A DNA stretch of 12,266 nt from Deltaproteobacteria bacterium. GTDB taxonomy: Bacteria > UBA10199 > SBBF01. The position numbers and the translations under genes are program-made. This document shows positions 1-7,991 of this stretch, one piece after another (the stretch's first letter is position 1; each line of letters opens with the position of its first letter). The notes under the pieces are model-generated. The model was not told the DNA's origin, made no database searches, and saw only the letters and a list, made by a program, of their open reading frames with translations. The stretch covers positions 1-12,266 of the forward strand of contig JACQOY010000192.1 in NCBI GenBank assembly GCA_016207765.1, written 5' to 3'.

Positions 1-68
1 CCGGTTTCGAAGCGGGCGGTATCGATCAAAAGAATTTGCGAGCGGATACCGGATGAGGTATCCAGCCA
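1..68 (+). other. Left edge upstream of tyrS, possible tail of a preceding gene
   Basis: This short left edge has no gene that I can identify. The frame starting at base 3 is open from the window edge to a TGA at 54-56 and could be the last 17 codons of an upstream gene (ending ...LRADTG). The frame starting at base 1 is also open, to 81. I cannot choose between them or name a product. The TGA at 54-56 is in frame with tyrS and limits how far upstream tyrS can begin. A GAGG at 55-58 probably serves as the tyrS ribosome binding site. Confidence 0.3.
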
Positions 69-1280
69 ATGGCCGAAATGAAATCCATCGAAGAACAATT
101 AGCCCTTATCAAGCGCGGCACCGTTGAAATTATCAGCGAAGAGGAACTCGTCGCCAAACTTGAAAAAGGAAATCCCCTCCGCATCAAGGCCGGCTTCGAC
201 CCTACGGCGCCCGACCTGCACCTGGGACACACTGTTCTCTTGAACAAATTGCGCCAGTTTCAGGAACTGGGGCATCAGGTGATTTTTTTAATCGGTGATT
301 TTACCGCAAAAATCGGCGATCCCAGCGGCCGTCTCTCGACGCGGCCTCCGTTATCCGATGCGGAAATCAAAAAGAACGTAAAAACCTACGAGGAGCAGGT
401 TTTTAAAATCCTCGACCGAAAAAAGGCCGAAGTCCGTTTTAACAGCGAGTGGCTTGATAAACTGGGTGCCGCGGGGTTGGTGAAACTGGCGGGACGATAT
501 ACAGTTGCGAGGATTCTGGAGCGGGACGATTTTTCCAACCGGTATAAAAAGGGGGAGCCCCTTTCTGTTCATGAATTTCTTTATCCGCTTCTTCAGGGGT
601 GGGATTCGGTCGTGCTTAAGGCCGATGTGGAATTGGGGGGAACCGATCAAAAGTTTAATCTTCTTGTCGGACGCCAGTTTCAGCGGGAGGAGGGGCAAGC
701 ACCTCAGGTCGTCATGACCATGCCGCTTTTGGAAGGGACCGACGGCGTCCAAAAGATGAGCAAGTCGTATGGCAATTACATCGGTATCGACGAACCTCCC
801 AAAGACATCTTTGGCAAGATCATGTCGATTTCCGATCTGCTCATGTGGCGGTATTACGAACTGTTGAGCACCAAAGAAATCTCCGAGATCGAGGCCATGA
901 AAAAGAAGGTGGAGGAGGGGGACCTCCACCCAAAAGAGGTCAAGACCAATCTCGCCAAAGAGATGGTCGCCCGGTTTCACTCACAAAAAGAAGCCGAAAG
1001 GGCGGGTGTTGAATTTGAAGCGGTTTTCAAATCGGGGGCCCTGCCCGAGGAGATCGAAGAATTCAAAGTCCACTCCCAGTCAGACAAGATCGGTTTGCTC
1101 ACCGTCATGACCCAGGCTGGCCTGACCCCCAGTAACAGTGAGGCCCGCCGGATGGTGGTTCAGGGGGGGGTTAGACTGAATCGGGAAAAGGTCTCGGATC
1201 CCCAATTGCAACTCTCGGCCAAAGGGGAGTATCTGATGCAAGTTGGCAAAAGAAAAATAAAGAAAATCAAGTTCTTATAA
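69..1280 (+). CDS. tyrS: Tyrosyl-tRNA synthetase (TyrZ/KMSKS type)
   Basis: This 403-residue class I aminoacyl-tRNA synthetase charges tRNA-Tyr with tyrosine in the cytoplasm using ATP. The Rossmann catalytic domain carries the HIGH-type signature HLGH at residues 51-54, the tyrosine-site segment GGTDQ at 190-194 and the second signature KMSKS at 229-233. The KMSKS form, rather than the KFGKT form of E. coli TyrS, points to the TyrZ-like clade. Residues about 340-400 form an S4 RNA-binding domain ([12 protein letters not shown]...VVQGGVRLN) that contacts the tRNA. Length is normal. The ATG at 69 is preceded by GAGG at 55-58 with a 10-nt gap. An in-frame ATG at 78 (MKSIEEQLA) is the start usually seen in relatives and is a real alternative. 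The next gene begins 56 bp downstream on the same strand. Confidence 0.97.
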   Translation: MAEMKSIEEQLALIKRGTVEIISEEELVAKLEKGNPLRIKAGFDPTAPDLHLGHTVLLNKLRQFQELGHQVIFLIGDFTAKIGDPSGRLSTRPPLSDAEIKKNVKTYEEQVFKILDRKKAEVRFNSEWLDKLGAAGLVKLAGRYTVARILERDDFSNRYKKGEPLSVHEFLYPLLQGWDSVVLKADVELGGTDQKFNLLVGRQFQREEGQAPQVVMTMPLLEGTDGVQKMSKSYGNYIGIDEPPKDIFGKIMSISDLLMWRYYELLSTKEISEIEAMKKKVEEGDLHPKEVKTNLAKEMVARFHSQKEAERAGVEFEAVFKSGALPEEIEEFKVHSQSDKIGLLTVMTQAGLTPSNSEARRMVVQGGVRLNREKVSDPQLQLSAKGEYLMQVGKRKIKKIKFL

Positions 1281-1336
1281 ATCCATTTGACCCCCCTTGT
1301 CCGTTCCTTCTGGTTAGTATAAGTTTAGCGAGCTGA

Positions 1337-3808
1337 ATGCACTTTGTTCTCAGAAAGATTTGGCGGCGGGAGTACTTTGACCGGCTGGCCGGGATTCTTG
1401 TCCGACAGGCAAAACCCCTTTTGCTTGTCGGGGTGGTCCTGACGGTTGTGTCGGCTTTGTTTGCCTGCCGTCTTCGGATCGATTCCGATTACATGGCCTT
1501 TCTCCCCGAAAATTTTCCCGGGGTCCGGAATCTCAAGAAAGTCATCGAAAAAACCGGCGGATTCGGCAATTTCGTCCTTGTTCTGGAAGGGGGAACGCTT
1601 GAGTCGCGCCGGACTTTTGCGGAGGCCTTTGCCGGACGGGCGACCCGTTATCCGTGGGTCGATTACGCCGAATACAAAAAAGATTGGGACAAGATTGAAA
1701 AAAACAAGCTTCTCTACGTCAATCTGGAGGATTTAAAAACCATCGAGTCCCGCCTGCGTCAGGTAATCAGTTACGAAAAACACAAGGAAAACCCCCTTTC
1801 CATTTCCCTCTTGAGCCCCGAGGAGGAAAAAGATCAGGCGCTCCTCGATTTCTCGGACATCGAGCGCAAATACCAGCAAACGACGTTCGGCTCTCCCTGG
1901 TTTGAGGATCCCGGTCAAAAATACACCCTGGCGGTGATATGGCCCAAGGGATCAATGACGCAGATCGGTTTTGCCCGGCAGGCGTATGCCGATCTGCAAA
2001 AATTGATCGACGAATTGAATCCGGCCGGTTTCCACGCGGGGCTCAAAGCCGATATCGGCGGGGAGTTCAGGAACAAGATCGATGAATATTTTTCGATCCG
2101 CAAGGATGTGGCGGGAAGTTCACTGACCGCCTTTTTGGGAATTTGCCTGATCCTTTTTCTCTTTTACCGCCGTCTCAGCACGGTGGTGTCGGTAATCATC
2201 CCTCTTGTGATGGGAACCGCCGTGAGCTTCGGCGTGGCCTCGTTTCTGGTGGGCCGGCTCAATCTCATGACCGTTTTCCTGATCGCCATTCTGATCGGCC
2301 TCGGCATCGAATACGGCATCTATCTTTTTTCGCGGTACGCCGAAGAAAGACCCCGTCAGGAGACACTTGAAAAAACAATCGCGGGCATCCTGTTTGACAC
2401 GGGCCGGGCCACCCTCTCATCGGCTTTGACGGCCGCCATGGCGTTCGGTCTTCTGGTCTTCATGGAGTTCAAGGGATTCCGTGAATTTGGGCTTCTGGCC
2501 GCCGTTGGGCTGATGGTGGTTTTTCTCTCTTATTTTGTCTATGCGCCGGTACTCTGGGCCTTGGGGGAAAAATGGGGCTTTATTCAGGCCGGACATATTC
2601 CCGAGCCCTCCCATTGGCTCAGAAGGGTGCCTCTTGGAAAGTGGGTTATCTGGGGAGGAATTGGTTTGACCGTTCTTTGTCTGATAAGCCTCCCGTTTTT
2701 TTCCTTCGAGTTCGATTACGGCAAGTTAAGAAGCCGGACGAGCGCCTATTGGACGCTCAATTCAAAAATTCATGCCGTTTTTCCCTTGTCCAAAACCCCC
2801 GCTGTCGTGATCACCGATACGTTGGAGGAAACGAGGGGGGTTGTCGATGCCATCGAGGGGAGAATGGCGGGGGTTAAGACCATTGATGCGGTGAAATCGG
2901 TGCTCGATCTGATCCCCTCCGGGGTTCAAGAGAAGAAAGAGGTCTTGGCGAGAATTGAAGAGCTTATCCGCCACAACTATCCGCATATGAAGCCGGCTGA
3001 ACAGAAGACAGCCGACCGGTATCTCCCTTATCTTCACCCTTCGGAAATCAGGGCGGAAGACCTTCCCAGGGGGTTGGTCCGCCAATTTACCGGTCTTCCC
3101 GGCACGCCCGGTTATATGGTTTTCATTTATGACAAGGTTCGTTTGTCCGATGCCCGGCAGGCGGCGGTCTACGCGGACGATATTCGTGAAATCAAAACCA
3201 AAGAGAAGACCTACTATCCGGCAGAAGGCTCCATCCTTTTTGCCGATGCGCTTTCCCTCATGAAACGCGATTCGTTGATCGCTTTCTGGGCGATGCTGGT
3301 CGGGATTTACCTGGTGTTGATGTGGGATTTTCGGAGCGCGAAAGATGCATTGATTGTGGTTTGCCCGTTGGTTATGGGGTTGTTGTTCACCTTTGGCTTG
3401 ATGGTTGTCTTCGGAATTCGCCTCAACATCTTCAATCTGGTGATCTTTCCGATTTTGATGGGAATCGGCATCGACAGCAGTATTCACCTCTACCATACCT
3501 ACCGGCAAGGGAGAAACGACGAATCGCTCGCCCACATGGTCTCATCGACCGGTTCGTCTCTGGTGTTGGCGACACTCACCTCAATGCTCGGTTTTGCCGG
3601 CATGGTTTTCACCGATCATCAGGGTCTAAAGACCGCCGGCCTGACGGCCGTGATCGGCATGGGGTGCAACCTCATCGCCTGCATCGGGTTTTTCCCCGCC
3701 TTTTTGAAGTGGAAGGGACATCTCATCCCGCGACGGGTAAGGAAGAAAGCGGCTTCAACCGAAGAGATGATCGGCGTGTTTCGGGAGAAAGCGGCGGATG
3801 CGGAGTAG
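1337..3808 (+). CDS. RND/MMPL-family exporter, HpnN-like
   Basis: This 823-residue inner-membrane protein has the RND duplicated layout. TM1 lies near residues 27-43, a large periplasmic loop at about 46-255, TM2-6 at about 261-408, TM7 at about 435-455, a second periplasmic loop at about 456-645, and TM8-12 at about 647-792. The two halves carry matching TM4-like signatures, LIGLGIEYGIYLFSRY (319-334) and LMGIGIDSSIHLYHTY (707-722), typical of the MMPL/HpnN group with an acidic residue in the membrane. Relatives move lipids such as hopanoids to the outer membrane by proton-motive force. No hopanoid gene is visible here, so the substrate is unknown. The start has only a weak upstream GCGAG. 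The 56-bp gap after tyrS holds no hairpin and only poorly spaced promoter-like hexamers. The gene ends 3 bp from the convergent CBS gene. Confidence 0.88.
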   Translation: MHFVLRKIWRREYFDRLAGILVRQAKPLLLVGVVLTVVSALFACRLRIDSDYMAFLPENFPGVRNLKKVIEKTGGFGNFVLVLEGGTLESRRTFAEAFAGRATRYPWVDYAEYKKDWDKIEKNKLLYVNLEDLKTIESRLRQVISYEKHKENPLSISLLSPEEEKDQALLDFSDIERKYQQTTFGSPWFEDPGQKYTLAVIWPKGSMTQIGFARQAYADLQKLIDELNPAGFHAGLKADIGGEFRNKIDEYFSIRKDVAGSSLTAFLGICLILFLFYRRLSTVVSVIIPLVMGTAVSFGVASFLVGRLNLMTVFLIAILIGLGIEYGIYLFSRYAEERPRQETLEKTIAGILFDTGRATLSSALTAAMAFGLLVFMEFKGFREFGLLAAVGLMVVFLSYFVYAPVLWALGEKWGFIQAGHIPEPSHWLRRVPLGKWVIWGGIGLTVLCLISLPFFSFEFDYGKLRSRTSAYWTLNSKIHAVFPLSKTPAVVITDTLEETRGVVDAIEGRMAGVKTIDAVKSVLDLIPSGVQEKKEVLARIEELIRHNYPHMKPAEQKTADRYLPYLHPSEIRAEDLPRGLVRQFTGLPGTPGYMVFIYDKVRLSDARQAAVYADDIREIKTKEKTYYPAEGSILFADALSLMKRDSLIAFWAMLVGIYLVLMWDFRSAKDALIVVCPLVMGLLFTFGLMVVFGIRLNIFNLVIFPILMGIGIDSSIHLYHTYRQGRNDESLAHMVSSTGSSLVLATLTSMLGFAGMVFTDHQGLKTAGLTAVIGMGCNLIACIGFFPAFLKWKGHLIPRRVRKKAASTEEMIGVFREKAADAE

Positions 3809-3811
3809 TGA

Positions 3812-4336
3812 TCAGGCTGTTTTTTCCGAGAATAATTTCGAAAGGTATTTGAGCAGATCAAGGATGCTGACAACGGCGGGGGGTTTCCCCGCGCGCCGAA
3901 TGGCGATGTTGCGAAACCGGTGGACCGACATCTTGTGGAGGGCAAAGGCCAGCGTGTCATCCTCGTCGAGCGTTTCCACATTTGCGGTCATCACTTCCCT
4001 GATTTTTGTTTTGGAAAGATCGGCAATCTTTCCCGCCACACGGCAAAGGATATCGCGTTCAGTGAGTATTCCCCTTATTTCATCTCCCCCGTTTGTCACC
4101 ACCACGCAACCGGATTGGCACTGATTCATTTTTTTTACGGCATCGAGAACCGATGCGTCGGCACCGATGCAAGTGGCTTCGTGAGGGGGGATTTTTGAGA
4201 TGGGGTCGCTCATGAGGACCTTCTCGATTTTCCCCTTTGACGCCGAAATACCGTCCCGTGAAGAGAGGTCTTCCTGGCAGTTGTCGCAGGTATCGCTTCC
4301 GGCGATGTTGTCAAATCCGCAATAAGGACACTTCAT
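3812..4336 (-). CDS. Zinc-ribbon plus tandem CBS-domain protein
   Basis: This is a 174-residue soluble protein. The N-terminus holds a short zinc ribbon (C3-x2-C6 and C17-x2-C20, CPYC and CDNC). A charged linker at about 21-48 follows, then two CBS motifs at about 50-105 (ending GILTERDILCRV) and 113-166 (ending AVVSILDLLKYL). A CBS pair usually folds into one Bateman module that binds AMP, ATP or SAM and adjusts a partner protein. It is the last gene of the minus-strand block led by another CBS gene and korAB, so a role in sensing energy state for the oxidoreductase is a reasonable inference, not shown. No Shine-Dalgarno is visible before the ATG; the bases upstream read CTTGAAAT, and a palindromic repeat begins 12 nt upstream. 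The 3' end meets the RND gene tail-to-tail, leaving no room for a separate terminator. Confidence 0.9.
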   Translation of the reverse strand: MKCPYCGFDNIAGSDTCDNCQEDLSSRDGISASKGKIEKVLMSDPISKIPPHEATCIGADASVLDAVKKMNQCQSGCVVVTNGGDEIRGILTERDILCRVAGKIADLSKTKIREVMTANVETLDEDDTLAFALHKMSVHRFRNIAIRRAGKPPAVVSILDLLKYLSKLFSEKTA

Positions 4337-4347
4337 ATTTCAAGACT

Positions 4348-4413
4348 AGTGACCCGTGACCAGTGACCTAAAGCTTTTGGTCCCTGGTCTCTGGTCACTT
4401 GTCCCTGGTCTCC
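4348..4413. repeat. Heptamer-based inverted repeat between korB and the zinc-ribbon CBS gene
   Basis: The left arm 4348-4368 is three heptamers of the form NGTGACC. The right arm 4379-4413 is five heptamers related to GGTCNCT. Bases 4348-4368 and 4379-4399 are complementary at 17 of 21 positions, around a 10-nt loop (4369-4378) that contains the palindrome AAAGCTTT. On the transcribed minus strand this gives a long hairpin directly after the korB stop codon (TAG, 4415-4413), whose last base is also the last base of the fifth heptamer. No T-run follows, so it is not a classical terminator. It may stabilise the upstream message, weaken expression of the downstream gene, or be a mobile palindrome. 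Copies elsewhere in the genome would be expected. Confidence 0.8.
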
Positions 4414-5456
4414 TAAATGACTTCCCATGTCTCTGGCCCATGAAGCAGTTTTTTCATGTCGCCCGGCGCCTTTTCCATAACCGTTTTGATCTGTTGCCCC
4501 AGCATTTGGTCGTAGGTCGGTTTTGAGACGGCCCTGAACACGCCCAGCGGCACCGGGAATTGGGGAGCCTCAAACCGGCTTAACAAAAAGGCGTAATGGG
4601 GTTCCTGTTCACTTTCGTTGTGGACCAGAAGATCGGCTTCCGTTACCCCGTTTTCCCCGATCGTCACAATTTCGGGCTTGATCCCCTTCAAATGGATCCC
4701 CTTGTTTTTGTCTTTTCCGAAAATGAGGGGTTTTCCCTGCTCGAGAATCACCGCATTGTCGTCCCGCGTCTGCCTGTCGGTCACAAACTTGAACGCGTCA
4801 TCGTTAAAAATAATGCAATTCTGGAAAATCTCGACAAAGGCGCTTCCCTTGTGATGGGCCGCCCGCATCAATACCTGCTTCATGTGATTCGGGTTGGTAT
4901 CAACCGTTCGGGCGACAAAGGTCGCCTCGGCCCCAAGGGCCAGTGAAAGGGGATTCATCGGATAATCGACCGAACCGTGGGGGCTCGATTTGGTTTTCTT
5001 CCCCAACTCGGAGGTGGGCGAATATTGACCCTTGGTGAGGCCGTAAATCCGGTTGTTGAAGAGAAGTATCTTGATATCCACATTCCGGCGGAGGGCGTGA
5101 ATCAGGTGGTTGCCGCCAATGGAAAGGGCGTCGCCGTCGCCCGTGACAACCCAGACTTCGAGTTTGGGATTGGCCGCCTTGATTCCGGTGGCGATGGCCG
5201 GCGCCCGCCCGTGGATGGTGTGCAACCCGTAGGTGTTGACGTAGTAGGGGAAGCGGCTGGAACAGCCGATCCCCGACACAAAAACATAATTTTCACGCGG
5301 GGTTCCCAGTTCGGGCAATATCCGCTGGACCGTTGCCAGAATGGCGTAGTCCCCGCATCCGGGACACCAGCGGACATCCTGGTCCGAAATAAAATCTTTT
5401 CGCGTTAATTGGGGCGCGCCGGTTAATGGGGCAACGCCACTGGCTGACTCGACCAT
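4413..5456 (-). CDS. korB: 2-oxoacid:ferredoxin oxidoreductase beta subunit (KorB)
   Basis: This 347-residue thiamine-diphosphate subunit works with KorA to oxidise a 2-oxoacid, most likely 2-oxoglutarate, to acyl-CoA and CO2 while reducing ferredoxin. The TPP/Mg site is the [20 protein letters not shown] stretch (106-125) plus [11 protein letters not shown] (134-144). Four cysteines at 31, 34, 65 and 214 ([19 protein letters not shown]) have the spacing of those binding the single [4Fe-4S] cluster in archaeal two-subunit enzymes. The whole chain, including the LLHGPETW ending, resembles the KorB type I know from Mycobacterium. There is no separate ferredoxin-like delta subunit. The ATG overlaps the korA 3' end by 34 bp, but an AGAGGAG 7 nt upstream supports this start and suggests independent re-initiation within korA. 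Confidence 0.93.
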   Translation of the reverse strand: MVESASGVAPLTGAPQLTRKDFISDQDVRWCPGCGDYAILATVQRILPELGTPRENYVFVSGIGCSSRFPYYVNTYGLHTIHGRAPAIATGIKAANPKLEVWVVTGDGDALSIGGNHLIHALRRNVDIKILLFNNRIYGLTKGQYSPTSELGKKTKSSPHGSVDYPMNPLSLALGAEATFVARTVDTNPNHMKQVLMRAAHHKGSAFVEIFQNCIIFNDDAFKFVTDRQTRDDNAVILEQGKPLIFGKDKNKGIHLKGIKPEIVTIGENGVTEADLLVHNESEQEPHYAFLLSRFEAPQFPVPLGVFRAVSKPTYDQMLGQQIKTVMEKAPGDMKKLLHGPETWEVI

Positions 5457-7330
5457 GTTTCGACTCCTCTTTTCTTGATTAATTGTTTCACCCCATCGAT
5501 GATTTCCTGCACCTTGAACGGCTGTCCCTGAACCTTGGTCAGGGAATGGGCGTTGACCAGAAAGCGCGATCGGAGAAGGAGCGCCAATTGCCCCAGGTTC
5601 AGTTCGGGGATGACGATTGTCTCAAACCTCTCCAGTATATCCCCGAGGTTGGAGGGGAAGGGATTGAGGTGGCGCAGATGGATGCTGGAAACGGGCAACC
5701 CCTGTTGCCGAAGGGCCTCGGTCGCGGAAGTAATGGCCCCGAAGGTTCCCCCCCATCCCACCAACAGAATATCTCCCGTCTCCGCGCCGAAAACCTTGAG
5801 CGGGGGAATATCGCGGCTGATCCGGGCGATTTTTTCCGCTCGGGTTTTGATCATGTGTTCGTGGTTAACCGGATCGTAGCTGACGTTCCCGATGCCGTCC
5901 TGTTTTTCAAGCCCCCCCAGCCGGTGTTCAAGCCCAGGCGTTCCCGGTATGGCCCACGGGCGAGCCAATGTTTTTTCGTCGCGGGCATAAGGGATAAAAG
6001 GGGCGCTATTGGCTGTCGGGTGTTCAACCAAAATGGGATCCAGTTTTTCAAAATCGGGAATTCTCCACGGTTCGGCCCCGTTGGCCAGATAGCCGTCAGA
6101 GAGCAGAATAACGGGGGTCATGTAGCGGACGGCAATCCGCACCGCCTCGATGGCCATGGTGAAACAATCACCCGGCGTTGCGGCGGCGATGACCGCCAGC
6201 GGACTTTCCCCATGGCGTCCAAAAATCGACTGGAGAAGATCGGCCTGCTCGGTTTTTGTGGGGAGGCCGGTTGATGGACCGCCGCGCTGGACATCGATAA
6301 TGACAACCGGCAGTTCCATCATGATGGCCAGGCTGATTGCCTCGCTTTTCAACGCCATTCCGGGGCCGCTCGTGCCGGTCAGCCCGATGGCGCCGGAAAA
6401 CGACGCCCCAATGGCCATACCGATGGCGGCGATTTCATCTTCCGCCTGGCAGGTTTTGACCCCAAAGCTCTTGTGCTTCGACAGTTCATGCAGAATATCG
6501 GAGGCGGGGGTAATGGGATAGCTGGCATAAACCAGTGGTGTCTTCGCCAATTGCGATGCGGCGACAAAACCGATTGCGGTGGCTTCGTTGCCGGTGATAT
6601 TGCGGTAAATGCCCGGTGCAAGCCGTGCCTTGGGGACGCGATAATGCTTTTTGAAGAGTTCGGCGGTTTCCCCGTAGTGGTAACCCCCTTTGAGGGCCAT
6701 TTTATTGGCCTCCGCCAGCTCGGCCTTTGCCTTGAATTTTTGCCCGATCCACTGGATGGTTGCCTCCATCGGGCGCTGATAGAGCCAGAACATCAGCCCC
6801 AAGGCGAAGAAATTTTTGCATCGCTCCATTTCTTTTTTGGAAAGAGGCGAACCCTCGAGCGCCTTGTTGTTCAACAGGGTAATGGGGATGTTGTAGAGCT
6901 GATATTTGTTCAGACTGCCGTCTTCGAGGGGATTGGAGGTGTAGCCGGCATATTTAAGGTTTTCGGGGCCAAAGGCATCGGTGTTGAGAATGAGCATTCC
7001 TCCCTGCTTTAGGTCTTTCAGGTTGGTTTTAAGGGCCGCCGGATTCATGGCTACCAACACATCGGGCGCGTCGCCGGGGGTTCGAATATCGCGGGACGAG
7101 AAATTGATCTGATACGATGAAACCCCCGCCAGGCTTCCGGCCGGCGCCCGTATTTCAGCGGGAAAATCGGGGAGAGTGGAAAGATCATTTCCAAGTATGG
7201 CGGTGGAATGGGTGAATTGGGTTCCGGTCAACTGCATGCCATCGCCGGAATCGCCGGCGAACCGGATGACGACATCTTCTTTTTCTTCAATTTCCTTGTG
7301 GTGAACCGGCAAGCTGGGATCGGTGGACAT
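5423..7330 (-). CDS. korA: 2-oxoacid:ferredoxin oxidoreductase alpha subunit with fused gamma domain (KorA)
   Basis: This 635-residue subunit fuses two classical chains. Residues about 19-230 are the gamma domain ([34 protein letters not shown]), which binds CoA in relatives. Residues about 245-440 are the TPP pyrimidine-binding alpha domain with the substrate-binding YPITPASD motif (271-278), [15 protein letters not shown] (296-310) and [14 protein letters not shown] (318-331). Residues about 510-615 form the C-terminal transketolase-like domain. The gamma-alpha fusion paired with a separate KorB is the layout of the two-subunit enzymes of Mycobacterium and many other bacteria. 2-oxoglutarate is the likely substrate, but pyruvate or branched-chain 2-oxoacids cannot be excluded from sequence alone. 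The AGAGGAG 13 nt before the ATG is spaced longer than ideal. A palindromic element separates this gene from the CBS gene ahead of it. Confidence 0.94.
   Translation of the reverse strand: MSTDPSLPVHHKEIEEKEDVVIRFAGDSGDGMQLTGTQFTHSTAILGNDLSTLPDFPAEIRAPAGSLAGVSSYQINFSSRDIRTPGDAPDVLVAMNPAALKTNLKDLKQGGMLILNTDAFGPENLKYAGYTSNPLEDGSLNKYQLYNIPITLLNNKALEGSPLSKKEMERCKNFFALGLMFWLYQRPMEATIQWIGQKFKAKAELAEANKMALKGGYHYGETAELFKKHYRVPKARLAPGIYRNITGNEATAIGFVAASQLAKTPLVYASYPITPASDILHELSKHKSFGVKTCQAEDEIAAIGMAIGASFSGAIGLTGTSGPGMALKSEAISLAIMMELPVVIIDVQRGGPSTGLPTKTEQADLLQSIFGRHGESPLAVIAAATPGDCFTMAIEAVRIAVRYMTPVILLSDGYLANGAEPWRIPDFEKLDPILVEHPTANSAPFIPYARDEKTLARPWAIPGTPGLEHRLGGLEKQDGIGNVSYDPVNHEHMIKTRAEKIARISRDIPPLKVFGAETGDILLVGWGGTFGAITSATEALRQQGLPVSSIHLRHLNPFPSNLGDILERFETIVIPELNLGQLALLLRSRFLVNAHSLTKVQGQPFKVQEIIDGVKQLIKKRGVETWSSQPVALPH
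5464..5470 (-). promoter_or_regulatory. Ribosome binding site of korB inside korA
   Basis: On the minus strand the bases read AGAGGAG followed by TCGAAAC and the korB ATG, an optimal 7-nt spacing. The site lies within the last codons of korA. It decides in favour of the overlapping korB start over later in-frame starts. The same AGAGGAG heptamer occurs before korA (7350-7344), but 13 nt from its ATG. Confidence 0.75.
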
Positions 7331-7354
7331 ATAATTTTGCTTACTCCTCTGGCT

Positions 7355-7404
7355 GGCGGCCCTGCCCCAAAGGGACCCCTTCGGGGCCGCCTATGCCCCT
7401 TCGG
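7355..7404. repeat. GC-rich palindrome between the CBS gene and korA
   Basis: The arms GGCGGCCC (7355-7362) and GGGCCGCC (7384-7391) are perfectly complementary over 8 bp and enclose smaller complementary runs (CCCC/GGG, AAGGG/CCCTT). CCCCTTCGG occurs twice, at 7376-7384 and 7396-7404, 20 bp apart. The right arm includes the first base of the CBS stop codon (7391-7393), and the second CCCCTTCGG copy encodes the last CBS residues. On the minus-strand transcript the hairpin stands directly between the CBS stop and the korA ribosome binding site. There is no T-run, so terminator function is unlikely. It could tune korA expression or be a REP-like element. Confidence 0.6.
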
Positions 7405-7864
7405 CGGCTGTGCTGATGAGATGAGGTTCCGGGGGAAGATTGTAGATCTGGTAGGGAAAATGTTCCGCCAGATAATCGACAATATCCCGCGCCGAAACAA
7501 AACACCGAATAACCCCTTCAGAATCGACAAGAGGGATATGACGGTGTCCTTTTCCGCTCATCAGTTTGATCGCCTCGGCAATGGATGCATCCATTTTCAA
7601 GAAATCAGGATTTGGGGTCATGACTTTTTCAACAAGGGTTGTGAGGGGTAATCCTTTTTCCAAAACCCTTGTCAGCAGATCCCGTTCAGTAAAAATACCG
7701 GCCATTTTTTCCCGCTCCATAACGACGGCACATCCCCTTTTTTTCTCCTGCATGGCCGAAATAACCTTGTTTAACGGTGTCTCTTTGGAAACGCACACGG
7801 GCGACCGCATTCTAACTGATTGAATTTTATAATCTTTTAGAGCTTTTGCGGTTTTTTGAGACAT
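7391..7864 (-). CDS. Tandem CBS-domain protein heading the korAB block
   Basis: This 157-residue soluble protein is two CBS motifs, at about 12-66 (KIQSVRMRSPVCVS...GIFTERDLLTRV) and 80-133 (VMTPNPDFLK...VIRCFVSARDIVDYL), with a short tail containing FPYQIYNLPPEP (136-147). CBS pairs of this kind form a Bateman module that binds adenosine nucleotides. It is the first gene of the minus-strand korAB block and resembles the CBS part of the last gene of that block (both have GIxTERDxLxRV), so the two could be paralogues that share a partner or act as a heterodimer. This is inference from position. A purine-rich AAAGGAA about 11 nt before the ATG is the probable ribosome binding site. The last residues and the stop codon fall in a GC-rich palindrome. 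Confidence 0.9.
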   Translation of the reverse strand: MSQKTAKALKDYKIQSVRMRSPVCVSKETPLNKVISAMQEKKRGCAVVMEREKMAGIFTERDLLTRVLEKGLPLTTLVEKVMTPNPDFLKMDASIAEAIKLMSGKGHRHIPLVDSEGVIRCFVSARDIVDYLAEHFPYQIYNLPPEPHLISTAAEGA

Positions 7865-7903
7865 AGAGTAACGTTTCCTTTGATACGCGGTCCAATTTCC
7901 CCG

Positions 7904-7933
7904 ATTTTACCGATAATGTCAATCTCCTGTGAG
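7904..7933 (-). promoter_or_regulatory. Possible promoter of the CBS-korAB block
   Basis: Reading the minus strand, CTCACA (7933-7928, 4 of 6 to the -35 consensus) and TAAAAT (7909-7904, 5 of 6 to the -10 consensus) are separated by 18 bp. Initiation would fall near 7897, leaving a leader of about 33 nt before the CBS ATG. On the plus strand GATAAT at 7912-7917 is a possible -10 for the divergent peptidase-trp cluster, but no good -35 is correctly spaced. The two divergent signals would overlap. These matches are weak and based on consensus alone. Confidence 0.3.
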
Positions 7934-7991
7934 GGCTTCCAAGTTGACGAAACGACAAGGTTTCTGTCACAGTCCTGTTTTCAGTGTCAAT

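Noticed and set aside
1287..1323. Promoter for the RND gene (TTGACC and TAGTAT/TATAAG)
   Set aside because: The spacers are 22 or 15 bp depending on the pairing, so no combination is convincing.
2762..3535. 257-codon open frame on the minus strand inside the RND gene
   Set aside because: It is antisense to a well-supported exporter, has a composition rich in His, Gln, Asn and Arg typical of a shadow frame, and shows no recognisable motif.
4348..4413. CRISPR array
   Set aside because: Units are only 7 bp with no spacers, and no cas gene is near.
5483..6274. 263-codon open frame on the plus strand inside korA
   Set aside because: It is antisense to clear KorA motifs and has no family signature or ribosome site of its own.
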